Positions 1 through 6,333 are shown, numbered from the stretch's first letter. The stretch is 8,545 nt of DNA from Chloroflexi bacterium RBG_16_64_43 (GCA_001796965.1 MGOA01000146.1:1839-10383), one strand, 5' to 3'. Numbers and translations: made by a program. The notes: generated from the sequence alone by a model not told the origin.

Positions 1-252
1 GTTCATCTCGAGGATCAGCGCCTCGAGTTCCGACCCGACCACGATCCATTCGACATCCGTGATCGTGCGCACAAGCTGCGCGGTCTTGGGCGTGGCCTCG
101 GCCGCGGCGTGGAAGTACGAGCGCACTCGGTTGCGCAGGTTCACCGCCTTGCCGACGTAAACCACTTTGGCGGCTGCGTCTTTCATCAGGTAGCAGCCGG
201 GCTTCTGAGGCAGTGTATCGAGGACGCTGGTGAGGTGGGGCGAGAGGTCCAT
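1..252 (-). CDS. uvrC: UvrABC excinuclease subunit C, N-terminal 84 residues (partial, continues off the left edge)
   Basis: UvrC makes the two incisions flanking a DNA lesion after UvrA/UvrB recognition in nucleotide excision repair. Only the N-terminal GIY-YIG nuclease domain is present. Residues 18-21 (PGCY) correspond to the GIY element, here with Cys where Ile/Val is usual. YVGK at 32-35 is the YIG element. The stretch KAVNLRNRVRSYF at 35-47 carries the conserved Arg (Arg40), and SELEALILE at 74-82 holds the metal-binding Glu region. The ATG at 250-252 is well supported: an in-frame TAA lies three codons upstream, and the N-terminus aligns with the usual UvrC start. I see no Shine-Dalgarno sequence in front of it. 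The frame stays open to position 1, so the remaining roughly 500 residues lie outside the window. The family call is secure; strand and frame are unambiguous. Confidence 0.95.
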   Translation of the reverse strand, partial: MDLSPHLTSVLDTLPQKPGCYLMKDAAAKVVYVGKAVNLRNRVRSYFHAAAEATPKTAQLVRTITDVEWIVVGSELEALILEMN

Positions 253-270
253 GCGGTGTTACTCGGCGCG

Positions 271-276
271 ATTGTA
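271..276 (-). promoter_or_regulatory. Putative -10 box (TACAAT) for uvrC
   Basis: On the minus strand TACAAT lies 18 bp upstream of the uvrC ATG, inside GTTACAATCG. It matches the TACAAT seen in front of the methyltransferase gene at 4555. No good -35 hexamer is found 16-18 bp upstream, where AGCGAT is the nearest. Transcription would start about 7 bp downstream, giving a very short leader without a ribosome binding site. This is inferred from sequence only. Confidence 0.45.
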
Positions 277-328
277 ACACGCGCTTAGAGCCCATCGCTC
301 ATGGAAGAATGCCGGCCGGGTCTGCCAA

Positions 329-341
329 AGGGCCGCGCCCT
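329..341 (-). terminator. Weak candidate terminator after the smc-DUF971 unit
   Basis: On the minus strand AGGGC-GCG-GCCCT forms a 5-bp stem with a 3-nt loop, followed by TT only. It lies downstream of the DUF971 stop and upstream of the uvrC promoter, the expected place for a terminator. The stem is short and the T-run is almost absent, so it may be coincidental. Confidence 0.25.
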
Positions 342-375
342 CTTACATATGCCTGCAACCTTGGACGGCGCGGGC

Positions 376-414
376 GACCTAGCGTGAGCGCGCGAAGGAT
401 CCCGCGAGCGCGGG
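376..414. repeat. Degenerate intergenic repeat (GAGCG...CGAAGGATCCC type) with GC hairpin
   Basis: Positions 376-403 read as a decayed form of the interspersed element I recall as a CATCCTGAG ... GCGAAGGATC unit in many bacterial genomes. Here GTGAGCGCGCGAAGGATCCC (384-403) is the recognisable part. It runs directly into a perfect inverted repeat, CCCGCG (401-406) and CGCGGG (409-414). The palindrome is seen directly; assignment to a repeat family is from memory and needs a genome-wide count. Confidence 0.4.
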
Positions 415-451
415 GGACCACATTCGAAGAGCGATGCGATCGGTGAAGCCT

Positions 452-805
452 TCAGACGGAAGATTGAGAGGGGAAGCACTGCGGGCAGGGGCACAAGCCG
501 CGCAAGAATGCCCAGTTGAATATGCCGGCGTGGTGCCCGTCGCCCCAGGTGAGCGTGAGGGCGTAATTGCCCACCAGGCCGACCTCGTTTAGCGTGTTGC
601 GCGGGCCGGGGGAGTCGGTCTTGAAGAACTCGCGCGGGTCGGGCGGGCGGCCCATGTTCTCATCGCCGCCGGCGCACTCGGCGCAAGGGCACGAGGCGCG
701 CAACCCGCGCCAGCCGTATTCGCTTAGGTGACCATCCTGCCAACCCACGACGAGCATGCGCCGCGTGCGATCGAGAGTGATTTCCTTCGGGCGTGGGGCC
801 GTCAT
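452..805 (-). CDS. DUF971 protein (gamma-butyrobetaine hydroxylase N-terminal-like zinc domain)
   Basis: A 117-residue stand-alone DUF971 protein. The family corresponds to the small zinc-binding N-terminal domain of gamma-butyrobetaine and trimethyllysine hydroxylases, but there is no oxygenase domain here. The domain fills the chain: PKEITLD at 6-12, GWQDGHLSEY at 21-30, LRASCPCAEC at 35-44, TWGDGHHAGIF at 86-96, and LRGLCPCPQC at 101-110. Cys39, Cys41 and Cys44 plus His91 or His92 match, as I recall, the Cys3His zinc site of human BBOX1. A second, identically spaced CxCxxC (Cys105, 107, 110) is near the C-terminus. The ATG at 803-805 begins 7 bp after the smc stop. An in-frame ATG at 830-832 would add nine residues and overlap smc by 20 bp; neither start has a strong ribosome binding site, so coupling to smc translation is likely. 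Cellular role unknown; a link to iron-sulfur or metal handling has been suggested for the family but nothing here proves it. Confidence 0.9.
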   Translation of the reverse strand: MTAPRPKEITLDRTRRMLVVGWQDGHLSEYGWRGLRASCPCAECAGGDENMGRPPDPREFFKTDSPGPRNTLNEVGLVGNYALTLTWGDGHHAGIFNWAFLRGLCPCPQCFPSQSSV

Positions 806-812
806 GCACTGC

Positions 813-3800
813 TCATCGCGCGACGACTTCATCCAGCCGCAGGCTGATCACCTGGCTGGCGGAATCCGGGCCCATGCTGATGCCGTAGATGACCTGCGAG
901 GCCTGGACGGTATTGCGGTTGTGCGTGATGACTACGAATTGTGTGTTGCGGCTGAGTTCAGTGAGCATCTCGCGGAAGCGGCCGACGTTCGATTCATCGA
1001 GCATCGCATCCACCTCGTCGAGCACGCAAAAAGGCGTGGGCGCCACGCGCAGCAGGGCAAAGACCAGGGCCACTGCGGTCAGGCTGCGCTCGCCGCCCGA
1101 GAGCAGTGCCAGCGGCTGCGCCCGCCGCCCGGGCAGGCGGGCCTGTATCTCGATACCGGTCTCGTTCAGGTTGTCCGGGTCAGTCAGCTGCAGTTTGGCC
1201 GAGCCGCCGCCGAAAAGCTGGCTGAAGGTCTTGGGGAATTCGACGGCCACCGCATCAAACGTCTTAAGGAAGGAATCCTGCATCATCTGATCGAGCTCGC
1301 CGATCACCTGGCGCAGCTGGGTCTCCGCCTGCGAGAGATCGGCCACTTGTTCGGTGAGGAATTCGTAGCGCTCTTTCACCTCGTGATATTCCTGGGGCGC
1401 CTCAGGGTTGACCGCGCCCATGCGACGCATCTGCGCCCGTCGGCGCGTCACGAGCTCCTCCACCTCCGCCGGCAGCTCCTCCACCCGCGGCAGCTTTTGC
1501 ACCAGCTCCGAAATGGGCAGGGGGGTTGGGCCGGTGACCTCGTTGGCGTATTCGAATTCCACCAGTCCGAAGTCGTCCTCGATGCGCCGCCGCAGGCCTT
1601 CCAGTTCCTCCTGACGGCGCGCCAGGTCAACCTGCGCCTGGGTGTAATTGTGCTCGCTCGAATGCAGGTGTGCGCGCGCCTCCGCCTCCGTCTGCTCAAT
1701 CCGGTTGAGGTCGGCCTCGTTCGCGTCGAGCTGCGTTTCGGCTGGAGTGATCAAAGCCTGCGTATCGTCGATGGACTTGGAAAGCAGGCCTTCGCGTTCG
1801 CGCAGGCTTGCCAGGCTGAGCTCGAGCGATTGCCGTTCCTCGTCTACCGCGCGCAGCCGGGCGCGCCGCTCGTCGAGCGCCTGGCGCGCGCGGGAGAGCA
1901 TGCTCTGGCTGTCGGCCACGCGCGATTGTGCCTCGCGCCCGGAGTGTTCGAGCAGCGCCAGGCGCGTCGACCACTGGGAGGGGTCATCGCCGATCTCTAC
2001 CCGTAGCGTGTCTTCTAGGCGCAGCGCGCCCGACGTCAGCAGGCTCTTCTCGTGTTCCACCTGGCCGCGCAATGTAACCACGGCCCGTTCGGCTTCGGCG
2101 TGCGCGGCGCGGGCGCGCGCGAGTTCATCGCTCGCTTCATTCGAGCGGCGCGCCTTCCATTCGCGTTCCGCTTCGAGTTGGGCCAGCGCGGCGCGCGCGC
2201 TCTCGGCCGCCTGGCGGGCGACGGCCTCAGCCTGCTCCAATTGGGCAAGCGTGCCGCGTTGGAGGGTCTCGCGGGCAGCTAGTTCGGCGAGGTGCGCTTC
2301 GGCGGCTGCGACATCCGCCTGGGCTTGCTCGCGCTTCTCGTGCACGGCGCGCGTTCGAGCCTCGACCTCGCGCCGCTCACGTGCGCGTGCCAAAGAGGAG
2401 GGCGGCTCGCCGCGCCCGGCCACCACCGCGCCCGCCGGGTGAAACACCTCGCCCGCGAGCGTCACCGCGCGCGCGTGGGGTGGCAAGGCGCGCGCCACCC
2501 GGCGCGCCGCGCCTCGTGAGCGCACGAGGACGGTCTGGCCGAGCAACAAATCAATCGCCGCGCGGTAGGCCGGCGGCCCGCCCACATGGCGAGCGGCCAG
2601 GCCGATGACCTCCTCGCCTGCCGGCACGGCCAGCGGTTCGAGCGGGGTCAGATCGCCCAATGGCACAAGAGCCGCGCGCCCGCTTTCGCGTTGGCCCAGC
2701 ACCTCCAACAACGCATCTACCGCCGCAGCATCCTCGACCAGCATCGCATCGAACAAGTCGCCCAGGGCGGCTGTCACGGCGGCCTCGTATTCGGGCGGGA
2801 TTTCGAGCACGGCACCCAGTGCCTGCAACCGCCCCTGCACTTGGCCGCGCTGACCAGCGGCCATCACGGTGCGCACGCCGCTCGAATAACCCAGGCCTTC
2901 GCGTTCGTCGTGCGCGAGCCCCGCGGCCCGCGCCGCGAGCTGCTCTTCGGCCGCAACACGCGCCGCCGTTTTCTCACGCGCGGCGGCGAGCGCCACCCGG
3001 TGCGCGTCGAGTTCGCTGACCAGCGCCTGCAAGGCACGCCGCGCTTCGGCCAGCCGCTCGCTGGCCTGCTGGTGCGCAGATTGCATGGCCTCGCGCTGCG
3101 CCGCTGCCTCCTCGATACTCTTCTCCACCTGGTCGTGTTCGCTGCGAGCGGCCTCGGCCGTGGCAGCCAATCGTTGCAGGCGGTCGTTCAGTTCGGCCAG
3201 GGCGGCAGACTGGCGCGCGCTGTCGGCCTCCAGGTCGAGCATGTGCTGACGCTGGGCTTCGGCCTTGGCGGCACGCTCGCGGCGCTCGTCCTCGCGCGCA
3301 GCGCGTGTGGCCTGTGCGGCGCTCAGTTGCTGTTGCATGTCGGCAGCCTCAGCCTGGAAGCGCAGCATATCTTCCTGGCCAAGGCGAGCGCGCTCTTCGA
3401 GGGCCGCCACGTCCGCCTCGCCTGCGATGAGCAGCGCCTGCGTTTCTTCGCGCGAGCGTGTGAGCGAACGCACGTGCTCCTCACTGGCGGCCAGGCTCCG
3501 GCCGTGAGTTTCGCGCTCCTGGTGCAATTGAGCCGCCTGGCGATGCCACGCGTTGAGCTGTGCGCGCAGCGCGGAGAGCTTGGCGCGCAGGTCGATCAGG
3601 CGGGTATCGCTTGCCTCTTGCTGCGAACGGAGATCGTCGAGCGTCTTCGCCGCCGCCTGCGCCAGCACGTGGGCCTGGCCCATCTCGGCCTGGCTGCGGT
3701 GCCAGTGAAATCCATACCAGAGACGCAGCACGTCCTTGAGTTCCTGGCGGATGGTGTCGAATTCCGACGCGCGCTTGGCTTGGCGTTCGAGCGAGCGGAC

Positions 3801-4406
3801 GCGTGGCTGCAGCTCGGCTAGAAAATCCTGCACGCGTTCCAGGTTGTGTTGGGTCGCCTCCAGCCGGCGCAATGCGTCTTCGCGGCGCGCGCGATACAGG
3901 CCGATGCCCGCGGCCTCCTCAAACAGGCGACGCCGCTCCTCAGGCTTGAGCGCGAGGGCCACATCCACCAGCCCTTGGCCGATGACGGTGTAGGTGCGTT
4001 CCGACAGGCCGGTCTGCGCCAACAGCTGTTCGATATCTTTCAGGCGCACGTGCTGGTCGTTGAGCAGGTAATCGTTGCCGCCGTCGCGGTAGGCGTGGCG
4101 GGCGATGGCCACCTCGGTGTAATCAATCGGCAGCCCGCCATCGCCGTTGTCGAAGGTGATCGTGGCGGAGGCCATGCCGGCGCGTGGCCTTTGCTCGGAG
4201 CCGGCGAAGATCATGTCCTCGGTCTTCTTGCCGCGCAGCAGGCCGTACGATTGTTCGCCCAGCACCCAGCGGATGGCATCCGCGATGTTGGATTTTCCGC
4301 TGCCGTTGGGGCCGACGATGGTCGTGATGCCTTCGGCGAACTCGAAGTGAGTCTTCGAGGCGAAGGTCTTGTAGCCGTGGAGTTCGAGAGACTTCAGTCG
4401 GGGCAT
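813..4406 (-). CDS. smc: Chromosome segregation protein SMC
   Basis: Full-length structural-maintenance-of-chromosomes ATPase of 1197 residues, the normal size for bacterial Smc. As a homodimer with ScpA and ScpB (not in this window) it extrudes and organises chromosomal DNA. The N-terminal head carries Walker A GPNGSGKSN at residues 32-40. A long coiled coil runs from about 170 to 500. The hinge dimerisation domain spans about 500-670, from GLGYSSGVRTV to AGAVVAGRGE, and a second coiled coil reaches about 1020. The C-terminal head holds the ABC signature LSGGE (1102-1106), Walker B FCVLDE (1126-1131) with catalytic Glu1131, and the THNR switch region near 1161. The ATG at 4404-4406 gives the family N-terminus MPRLKSLELHGYKTFA. 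A GTG at 4425-4427 would add seven residues that the family lacks, although a GGCGGGG lies at usable spacing before that GTG. All catalytic motifs are intact. Transcribed from the divergent promoter at 4463-4468, with the DUF971 gene downstream. Confidence 0.97.
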   Translation of the reverse strand: MPRLKSLELHGYKTFASKTHFEFAEGITTIVGPNGSGKSNIADAIRWVLGEQSYGLLRGKKTEDMIFAGSEQRPRAGMASATITFDNGDGGLPIDYTEVAIARHAYRDGGNDYLLNDQHVRLKDIEQLLAQTGLSERTYTVIGQGLVDVALALKPEERRRLFEEAAGIGLYRARREDALRRLEATQHNLERVQDFLAELQPRVRSLERQAKRASEFDTIRQELKDVLRLWYGFHWHRSQAEMGQAHVLAQAAAKTLDDLRSQQEASDTRLIDLRAKLSALRAQLNAWHRQAAQLHQERETHGRSLAASEEHVRSLTRSREETQALLIAGEADVAALEERARLGQEDMLRFQAEAADMQQQLSAAQATRAAREDERRERAAKAEAQRQHMLDLEADSARQSAALAELNDRLQRLAATAEAARSEHDQVEKSIEEAAAQREAMQSAHQQASERLAEARRALQALVSELDAHRVALAAAREKTAARVAAEEQLAARAAGLAHDEREGLGYSSGVRTVMAAGQRGQVQGRLQALGAVLEIPPEYEAAVTAALGDLFDAMLVEDAAAVDALLEVLGQRESGRAALVPLGDLTPLEPLAVPAGEEVIGLAARHVGGPPAYRAAIDLLLGQTVLVRSRGAARRVARALPPHARAVTLAGEVFHPAGAVVAGRGEPPSSLARARERREVEARTRAVHEKREQAQADVAAAEAHLAELAARETLQRGTLAQLEQAEAVARQAAESARAALAQLEAEREWKARRSNEASDELARARAAHAEAERAVVTLRGQVEHEKSLLTSGALRLEDTLRVEIGDDPSQWSTRLALLEHSGREAQSRVADSQSMLSRARQALDERRARLRAVDEERQSLELSLASLREREGLLSKSIDDTQALITPAETQLDANEADLNRIEQTEAEARAHLHSSEHNYTQAQVDLARRQEELEGLRRRIEDDFGLVEFEYANEVTGPTPLPISELVQKLPRVEELPAEVEELVTRRRAQMRRMGAVNPEAPQEYHEVKERYEFLTEQVADLSQAETQLRQVIGELDQMMQDSFLKTFDAVAVEFPKTFSQLFGGGSAKLQLTDPDNLNETGIEIQARLPGRRAQPLALLSGGERSLTAVALVFALLRVAPTPFCVLDEVDAMLDESNVGRFREMLTELSRNTQFVVITHNRNTVQASQVIYGISMGPDSASQVISLRLDEVVAR

Positions 4407-4420
4407 AGGATGTGCGCCGC

Positions 4421-4452
4421 GGGGCACGCAACGCCCCGCCGGCGTGGCGGGG
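4421..4452 (-). promoter_or_regulatory. Alternative hairpins in the smc leader
   Basis: In the predicted smc 5' leader, CCCCGCC-ACGCC-GGCGGGG (4446-4452 pairing with 4434-4440) is a perfect 7-bp stem with a 5-nt loop. Its 3' arm shares GGGG with a second possible stem, GGGGC-GTTGCGT-GCCCC (4433-4437 with 4421-4425). The two cannot form together. The first would hide the only G-rich, ribosome-site-like sequence ahead of the start. GC-rich DNA forms such stems easily, so regulatory meaning is speculative. Confidence 0.35.
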
Positions 4453-4462
4453 TGTAGCCTTC

Positions 4463-4468
4463 ATTATA
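4463..4468 (-). promoter_or_regulatory. Extended -10 promoter element (TGCTATAAT) of smc
   Basis: On the minus strand TATAAT is a perfect -10 consensus preceded by TGC, giving an extended -10 (TGnTATAAT). It stands out in very GC-rich surroundings, 57 bp upstream of the smc ATG. No TTGACA-like -35 is seen at the proper distance (ACCCCC is there), which an extended -10 can tolerate. Predicted start near 4456, leader about 50 nt. It should also serve the DUF971 gene. Confidence 0.65.
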
Positions 4469-4477
4469 GCATGGCCA

Positions 4478-4487
4478 CCACCGGTGG
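4478..4487. promoter_or_regulatory. 10-bp palindrome CCACCGGTGG upstream of the smc -10 box
   Basis: A perfect palindrome lies 10 bp upstream of the smc -10 hexamer, inside the spacer/-35 zone, where a repressor or activator dimer could act. The sequence is seen directly; operator function is guesswork, since 10-bp palindromes are not rare in GC-rich DNA. Confidence 0.2.
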
Positions 4488-4532
4488 GGGTAGCCGGCGG
4501 TAGAGGGGTCGGGAGTGGGGGCGCGGACGGAC

Positions 4533-4560
4533 TTGCTGATGCCACATGCCCGGCTACAAT
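4533..4560 (+). promoter_or_regulatory. Sigma-70-type promoter for the methyltransferase / repeat-protein unit
   Basis: TTGCTG (4533-4538) and TACAAT (4555-4560) are separated by 16 bp. The pair lies 43 bp upstream of the methyltransferase ATG, so transcription would begin near 4567 with a leader of about 37 nt. The promoter is divergent to that of smc, with the -10 boxes about 90 bp apart. Predicted from motif match only. Confidence 0.55.
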
Positions 4561-4603
4561 CGGCGGGTGAAGCGGCGGAAGCGCACTCTACATGGAGGCT
4601 CGC

Positions 4604-5188
4604 ATGACGGTGCCCTGGCTCTACCTGCTCTCGACTGCAGCCCTCGGGGTGACATCCGTTGCGCTCTTCCGCTTTCGCACGCGGCGCGAGTACATGGAGC
4701 AGGGCAAGCTATCCCGGTCGTCGAGCGTCCTCGAACTCATCGTCTGGCTGACCTACGCCGCGATGCCCTACATCTACAACCCGCCCTGCTGGCCTTGCGT
4801 GTGGAGTTGCCGGCCGTGGGTGCCCGCGGTCGCAGCCGGCATCGGCTACGGGTTCACAGCGCTCGGCGCGCTCATCGGGTTTGGCTCGATGATCTGGCTT
4901 GGCCTACGGCGATCGTTCGGCCGGCACGTGGGAAAACTCGTCCAGGAGGGGCCCTACCGCTTCTCGCGCAACCCGCAGGTGACAGGCGGGACGCTGATGG
5001 TCGTGGGCGTCGCGCTCCTGTGGCCATCATGGTATGCGCTGGGCTGGGCCGTGCTCTGGCCAGTGATGTTTCATGCCATGGTGTTGACCGAGGAAGAACA
5101 TATGCTGCACGTGTACGGCGACGCATATCGCCGCTACAGCGAACAGGTCGCGAGGTACATCGGGCTGGGCGGCGCCTCGCCTCGGTGA
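4604..5188 (+). CDS. Isoprenylcysteine carboxyl methyltransferase (ICMT)/PEMT-like integral membrane methyltransferase
   Basis: A 194-residue membrane protein of the ICMT/phospholipid methyltransferase superfamily, which uses S-adenosylmethionine to methylate a lipid or lipid-like substrate in the membrane. Hydrophobic segments lie at about 4-23, 43-58, 73-100 and 127-160. The cofactor-binding signature is near the C-terminus: VQEGPYRFSRNPQ (113-125), then after two membrane-buried helices TEEEHMLHVYGDAYRRY (162-178) with the conserved acidic pair and Y-x-x-Y. The usual R-H-P is R-N-P here. A loop NPPCWPCVWSC (59-69) carries three cysteines in a C-x2-C-x3-C array, a possible disulfide or metal site. 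The start is chosen at 4604 because GGAGG (4594-4598) sits 5 nt before it; an ATG at 4592 would overlap that site. Substrate unknown. First gene after the divergent promoter, 24 bp ahead of the repeat protein and probably co-transcribed. Confidence 0.85.
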   Translation: MTVPWLYLLSTAALGVTSVALFRFRTRREYMEQGKLSRSSSVLELIVWLTYAAMPYIYNPPCWPCVWSCRPWVPAVAAGIGYGFTALGALIGFGSMIWLGLRRSFGRHVGKLVQEGPYRFSRNPQVTGGTLMVVGVALLWPSWYALGWAVLWPVMFHAMVLTEEEHMLHVYGDAYRRYSEQVARYIGLGGASPR

Positions 5189-5212
5189 ATCGCAAGAGGG
5201 ATCTGCACCCGT

Positions 5213-6265
5213 ATGCCGTTTTCAACGCAACCGGATGACGAGTTTACTTTTTCGCGGGCGCTCGATCCGATGGCCGCTCACATGGAGGCCGCCAGCGCCT
5301 CCCGTGCGCTGCGTGTGGCGCGGGCTGTGCGCGACGCCGGCGCGCGAGCCCGGGCGCTGGCGGTCCTCTCTCGCGCCGTGCCCGAAGACGAGCGGCTGGC
5401 ACTTCTGGGCGAGGCACTGAGCGCCGCGCGCAGCATCGGTGACCCTTGGCGCCGGGTGCGTGCACTGATGCCGGCGGCGCTGCGCATGCCGGAGCAGGCA
5501 CGTGAGATGCTTGCGCGAGAGGTATTCCAAGCGGTCATGAACATTCAAGGCGATTGGCTGCGCGGACGCGCTCTCTCGATGCTGCGCCGCCTGGCCACGG
5601 CCGAGGTGCGCAGGCAAGCGCTGCAGGCGGCGCGTGCGCTGAAGGCCCACAATGAGCGCATCTCCGCGCTGTGCGCCTACGCTGGGGATTTGCCCCCCGA
5701 CGAGTTGGAGCGGCTGTTGGCGCAAGTTGAGTCGATTCCCGATGAGTGGCTGCGCCAATCGTTGCTGGCTTCCCTTGCGGAGCACCTGCCCCGGCCGGCA
5801 CTCGAGCGCGCGGTGGACCTGGCGCGCCGGCTGCACGGCACGCCGCGTGCGCTGGCGCTGGCCGAACTAGGGCTCGCGCTGCCCGATTGGGGACCGCTGC
5901 TTCGAGAGGAGGCATTGGCCGATGCCCGCAACCTGGCCCAACCCTCCGAACGAGCGGAGGCTCTGACCGAGTTGATGGCGGGCATGCCGGCAGAATCGCA
6001 CGCAGCGCTCGCCGGTGAGGCACTTGCCGCGGCGCGAGCGGTCAGCGACCCGTTGATCCGTGCAGCTTTGCTGGCCGACCTAATCGAATTCCTCCCCGCG
6101 AGAGATGGGACCGCGGTAGTGGGCGAGGCCGGGTTGGCGGCCCGCGGGATAACGGACCCGATCCTGCGCGCCGAGCATTTGAGCAGGCTGATCCCGTATC
6201 TGGGCGAGGCCGAACGGCCTCTCGCCATCGGCGAGGTGCTGTCGCTGTTTGAGGATTCCGCTTGA
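5213..6265 (+). CDS. Orphan alpha-helical repeat protein with nine ~35-residue tandem repeats
   Basis: A 350-residue soluble protein rich in Ala, Leu, Arg and Glu, with no signal peptide or membrane segment. From residue 41 it consists of nine degenerate repeats: about 41-75, 76-111, 112-143, 144-175, 176-207, 208-241, 242-277, 278-313 and 314-350. Each unit opens with an acidic/turn motif and aromatic or aliphatic residue plus Arg (DPWRR, GDWLR, DEWLR, DPLIR, DPILR). Then come a first helix (RA-x-AL-x2-L), often a Leu-Pro turn, and a second helix (EAL-x-AAR-x-I). This two-helix layout suggests a HEAT/TPR-like solenoid used for protein binding. Residues 1-40 are not clearly repetitive, though 29-40 may be a half unit. 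I recall similar arrays fused to NACHT-type or other effector domains, but here the array stands alone. The ATG at 5213 has only a distant purine stretch (AAGAGGG, 12 nt away); Met20 is an alternative start. Function unknown. Confidence 0.8.
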   Translation: MPFSTQPDDEFTFSRALDPMAAHMEAASASRALRVARAVRDAGARARALAVLSRAVPEDERLALLGEALSAARSIGDPWRRVRALMPAALRMPEQAREMLAREVFQAVMNIQGDWLRGRALSMLRRLATAEVRRQALQAARALKAHNERISALCAYAGDLPPDELERLLAQVESIPDEWLRQSLLASLAEHLPRPALERAVDLARRLHGTPRALALAELGLALPDWGPLLREEALADARNLAQPSERAEALTELMAGMPAESHAALAGEALAAARAVSDPLIRAALLADLIEFLPARDGTAVVGEAGLAARGITDPILRAEHLSRLIPYLGEAERPLAIGEVLSLFEDSA

Positions 6266-6298
6266 GGTTCGCGCAGCGCTGCGCCTGCTCGCAATGAC
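6254..6298 (+). repeat. Interspersed palindromic repeat, copy A, overlapping the stop codon of the repeat-protein gene
   Basis: The unit begins with GATTCCGCTTGAG and ends with CTCGCAATGAC (6288-6298). Inside is a perfect 14-bp palindrome, GCGCAGCGCTGCGC (6271-6284). The final 11-mer is identical to that of copy C at 6455-6465. The first 12 bp encode the last codons and the TGA of the upstream gene, so the repeat supplies its C-terminal end. It resembles the GATTGCTTCG ... CTCGCAATGAC intergenic elements I recall from Anaerolineae and other bacteria. Confidence 0.6.
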
Positions 6299-6313
6299 CG
6301 CAAGATCTTGTCG

Positions 6314-6333
6314 GGGCACGCCATGGCGTGCCC
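6314..6333. repeat. Perfect 20-bp palindrome centred on CCATGG
   Basis: The half-site GGGCACGCCA is followed directly by its reverse complement TGGCGTGCCC, so RNA from either strand could fold into a near loop-less hairpin. It lies between the plus-oriented copy A and the inverted copy of the interspersed repeat. It resembles GC-rich palindromes I recall between genes in Anaerolineae. Possible roles are mRNA stabilisation, transcription pausing or a mobile repeat end; none is shown. Confidence 0.6.

Larger units (their letters stand above)
253..451. other. Intergenic region between uvrC and the DUF971 gene
   Basis: These 199 bp hold no convincing gene. They contain the uvrC -10 box (271-276), a small GC hairpin that could end smc/DUF971 transcripts (329-341), and a degenerate interspersed-repeat-like segment (376-414). 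A short open frame crosses the region on the minus strand but looks like random arginine/proline-rich translation and has no family resemblance. Confidence 0.6.

Noticed and set aside
421..440. tRNA-like TTCGAA motif
   Set aside because: No acceptor stem, D-arm or anticodon arm can be drawn around it on either strand.
756..2006. Long plus-strand open frame (416 codons) antisense to the end of smc
   Set aside because: It lies opposite intact, motif-rich smc sequence. Its translation is a His/Arg/Leu-rich shadow with no family resemblance, as expected from the codon bias of a GC-rich gene.
2586..3821. Long plus-strand open frame (411 codons) antisense to the smc hinge and coiled coil
   Set aside because: Same reason: it mirrors the coiled-coil codons of smc and has no ribosome site, promoter or recognisable domain.
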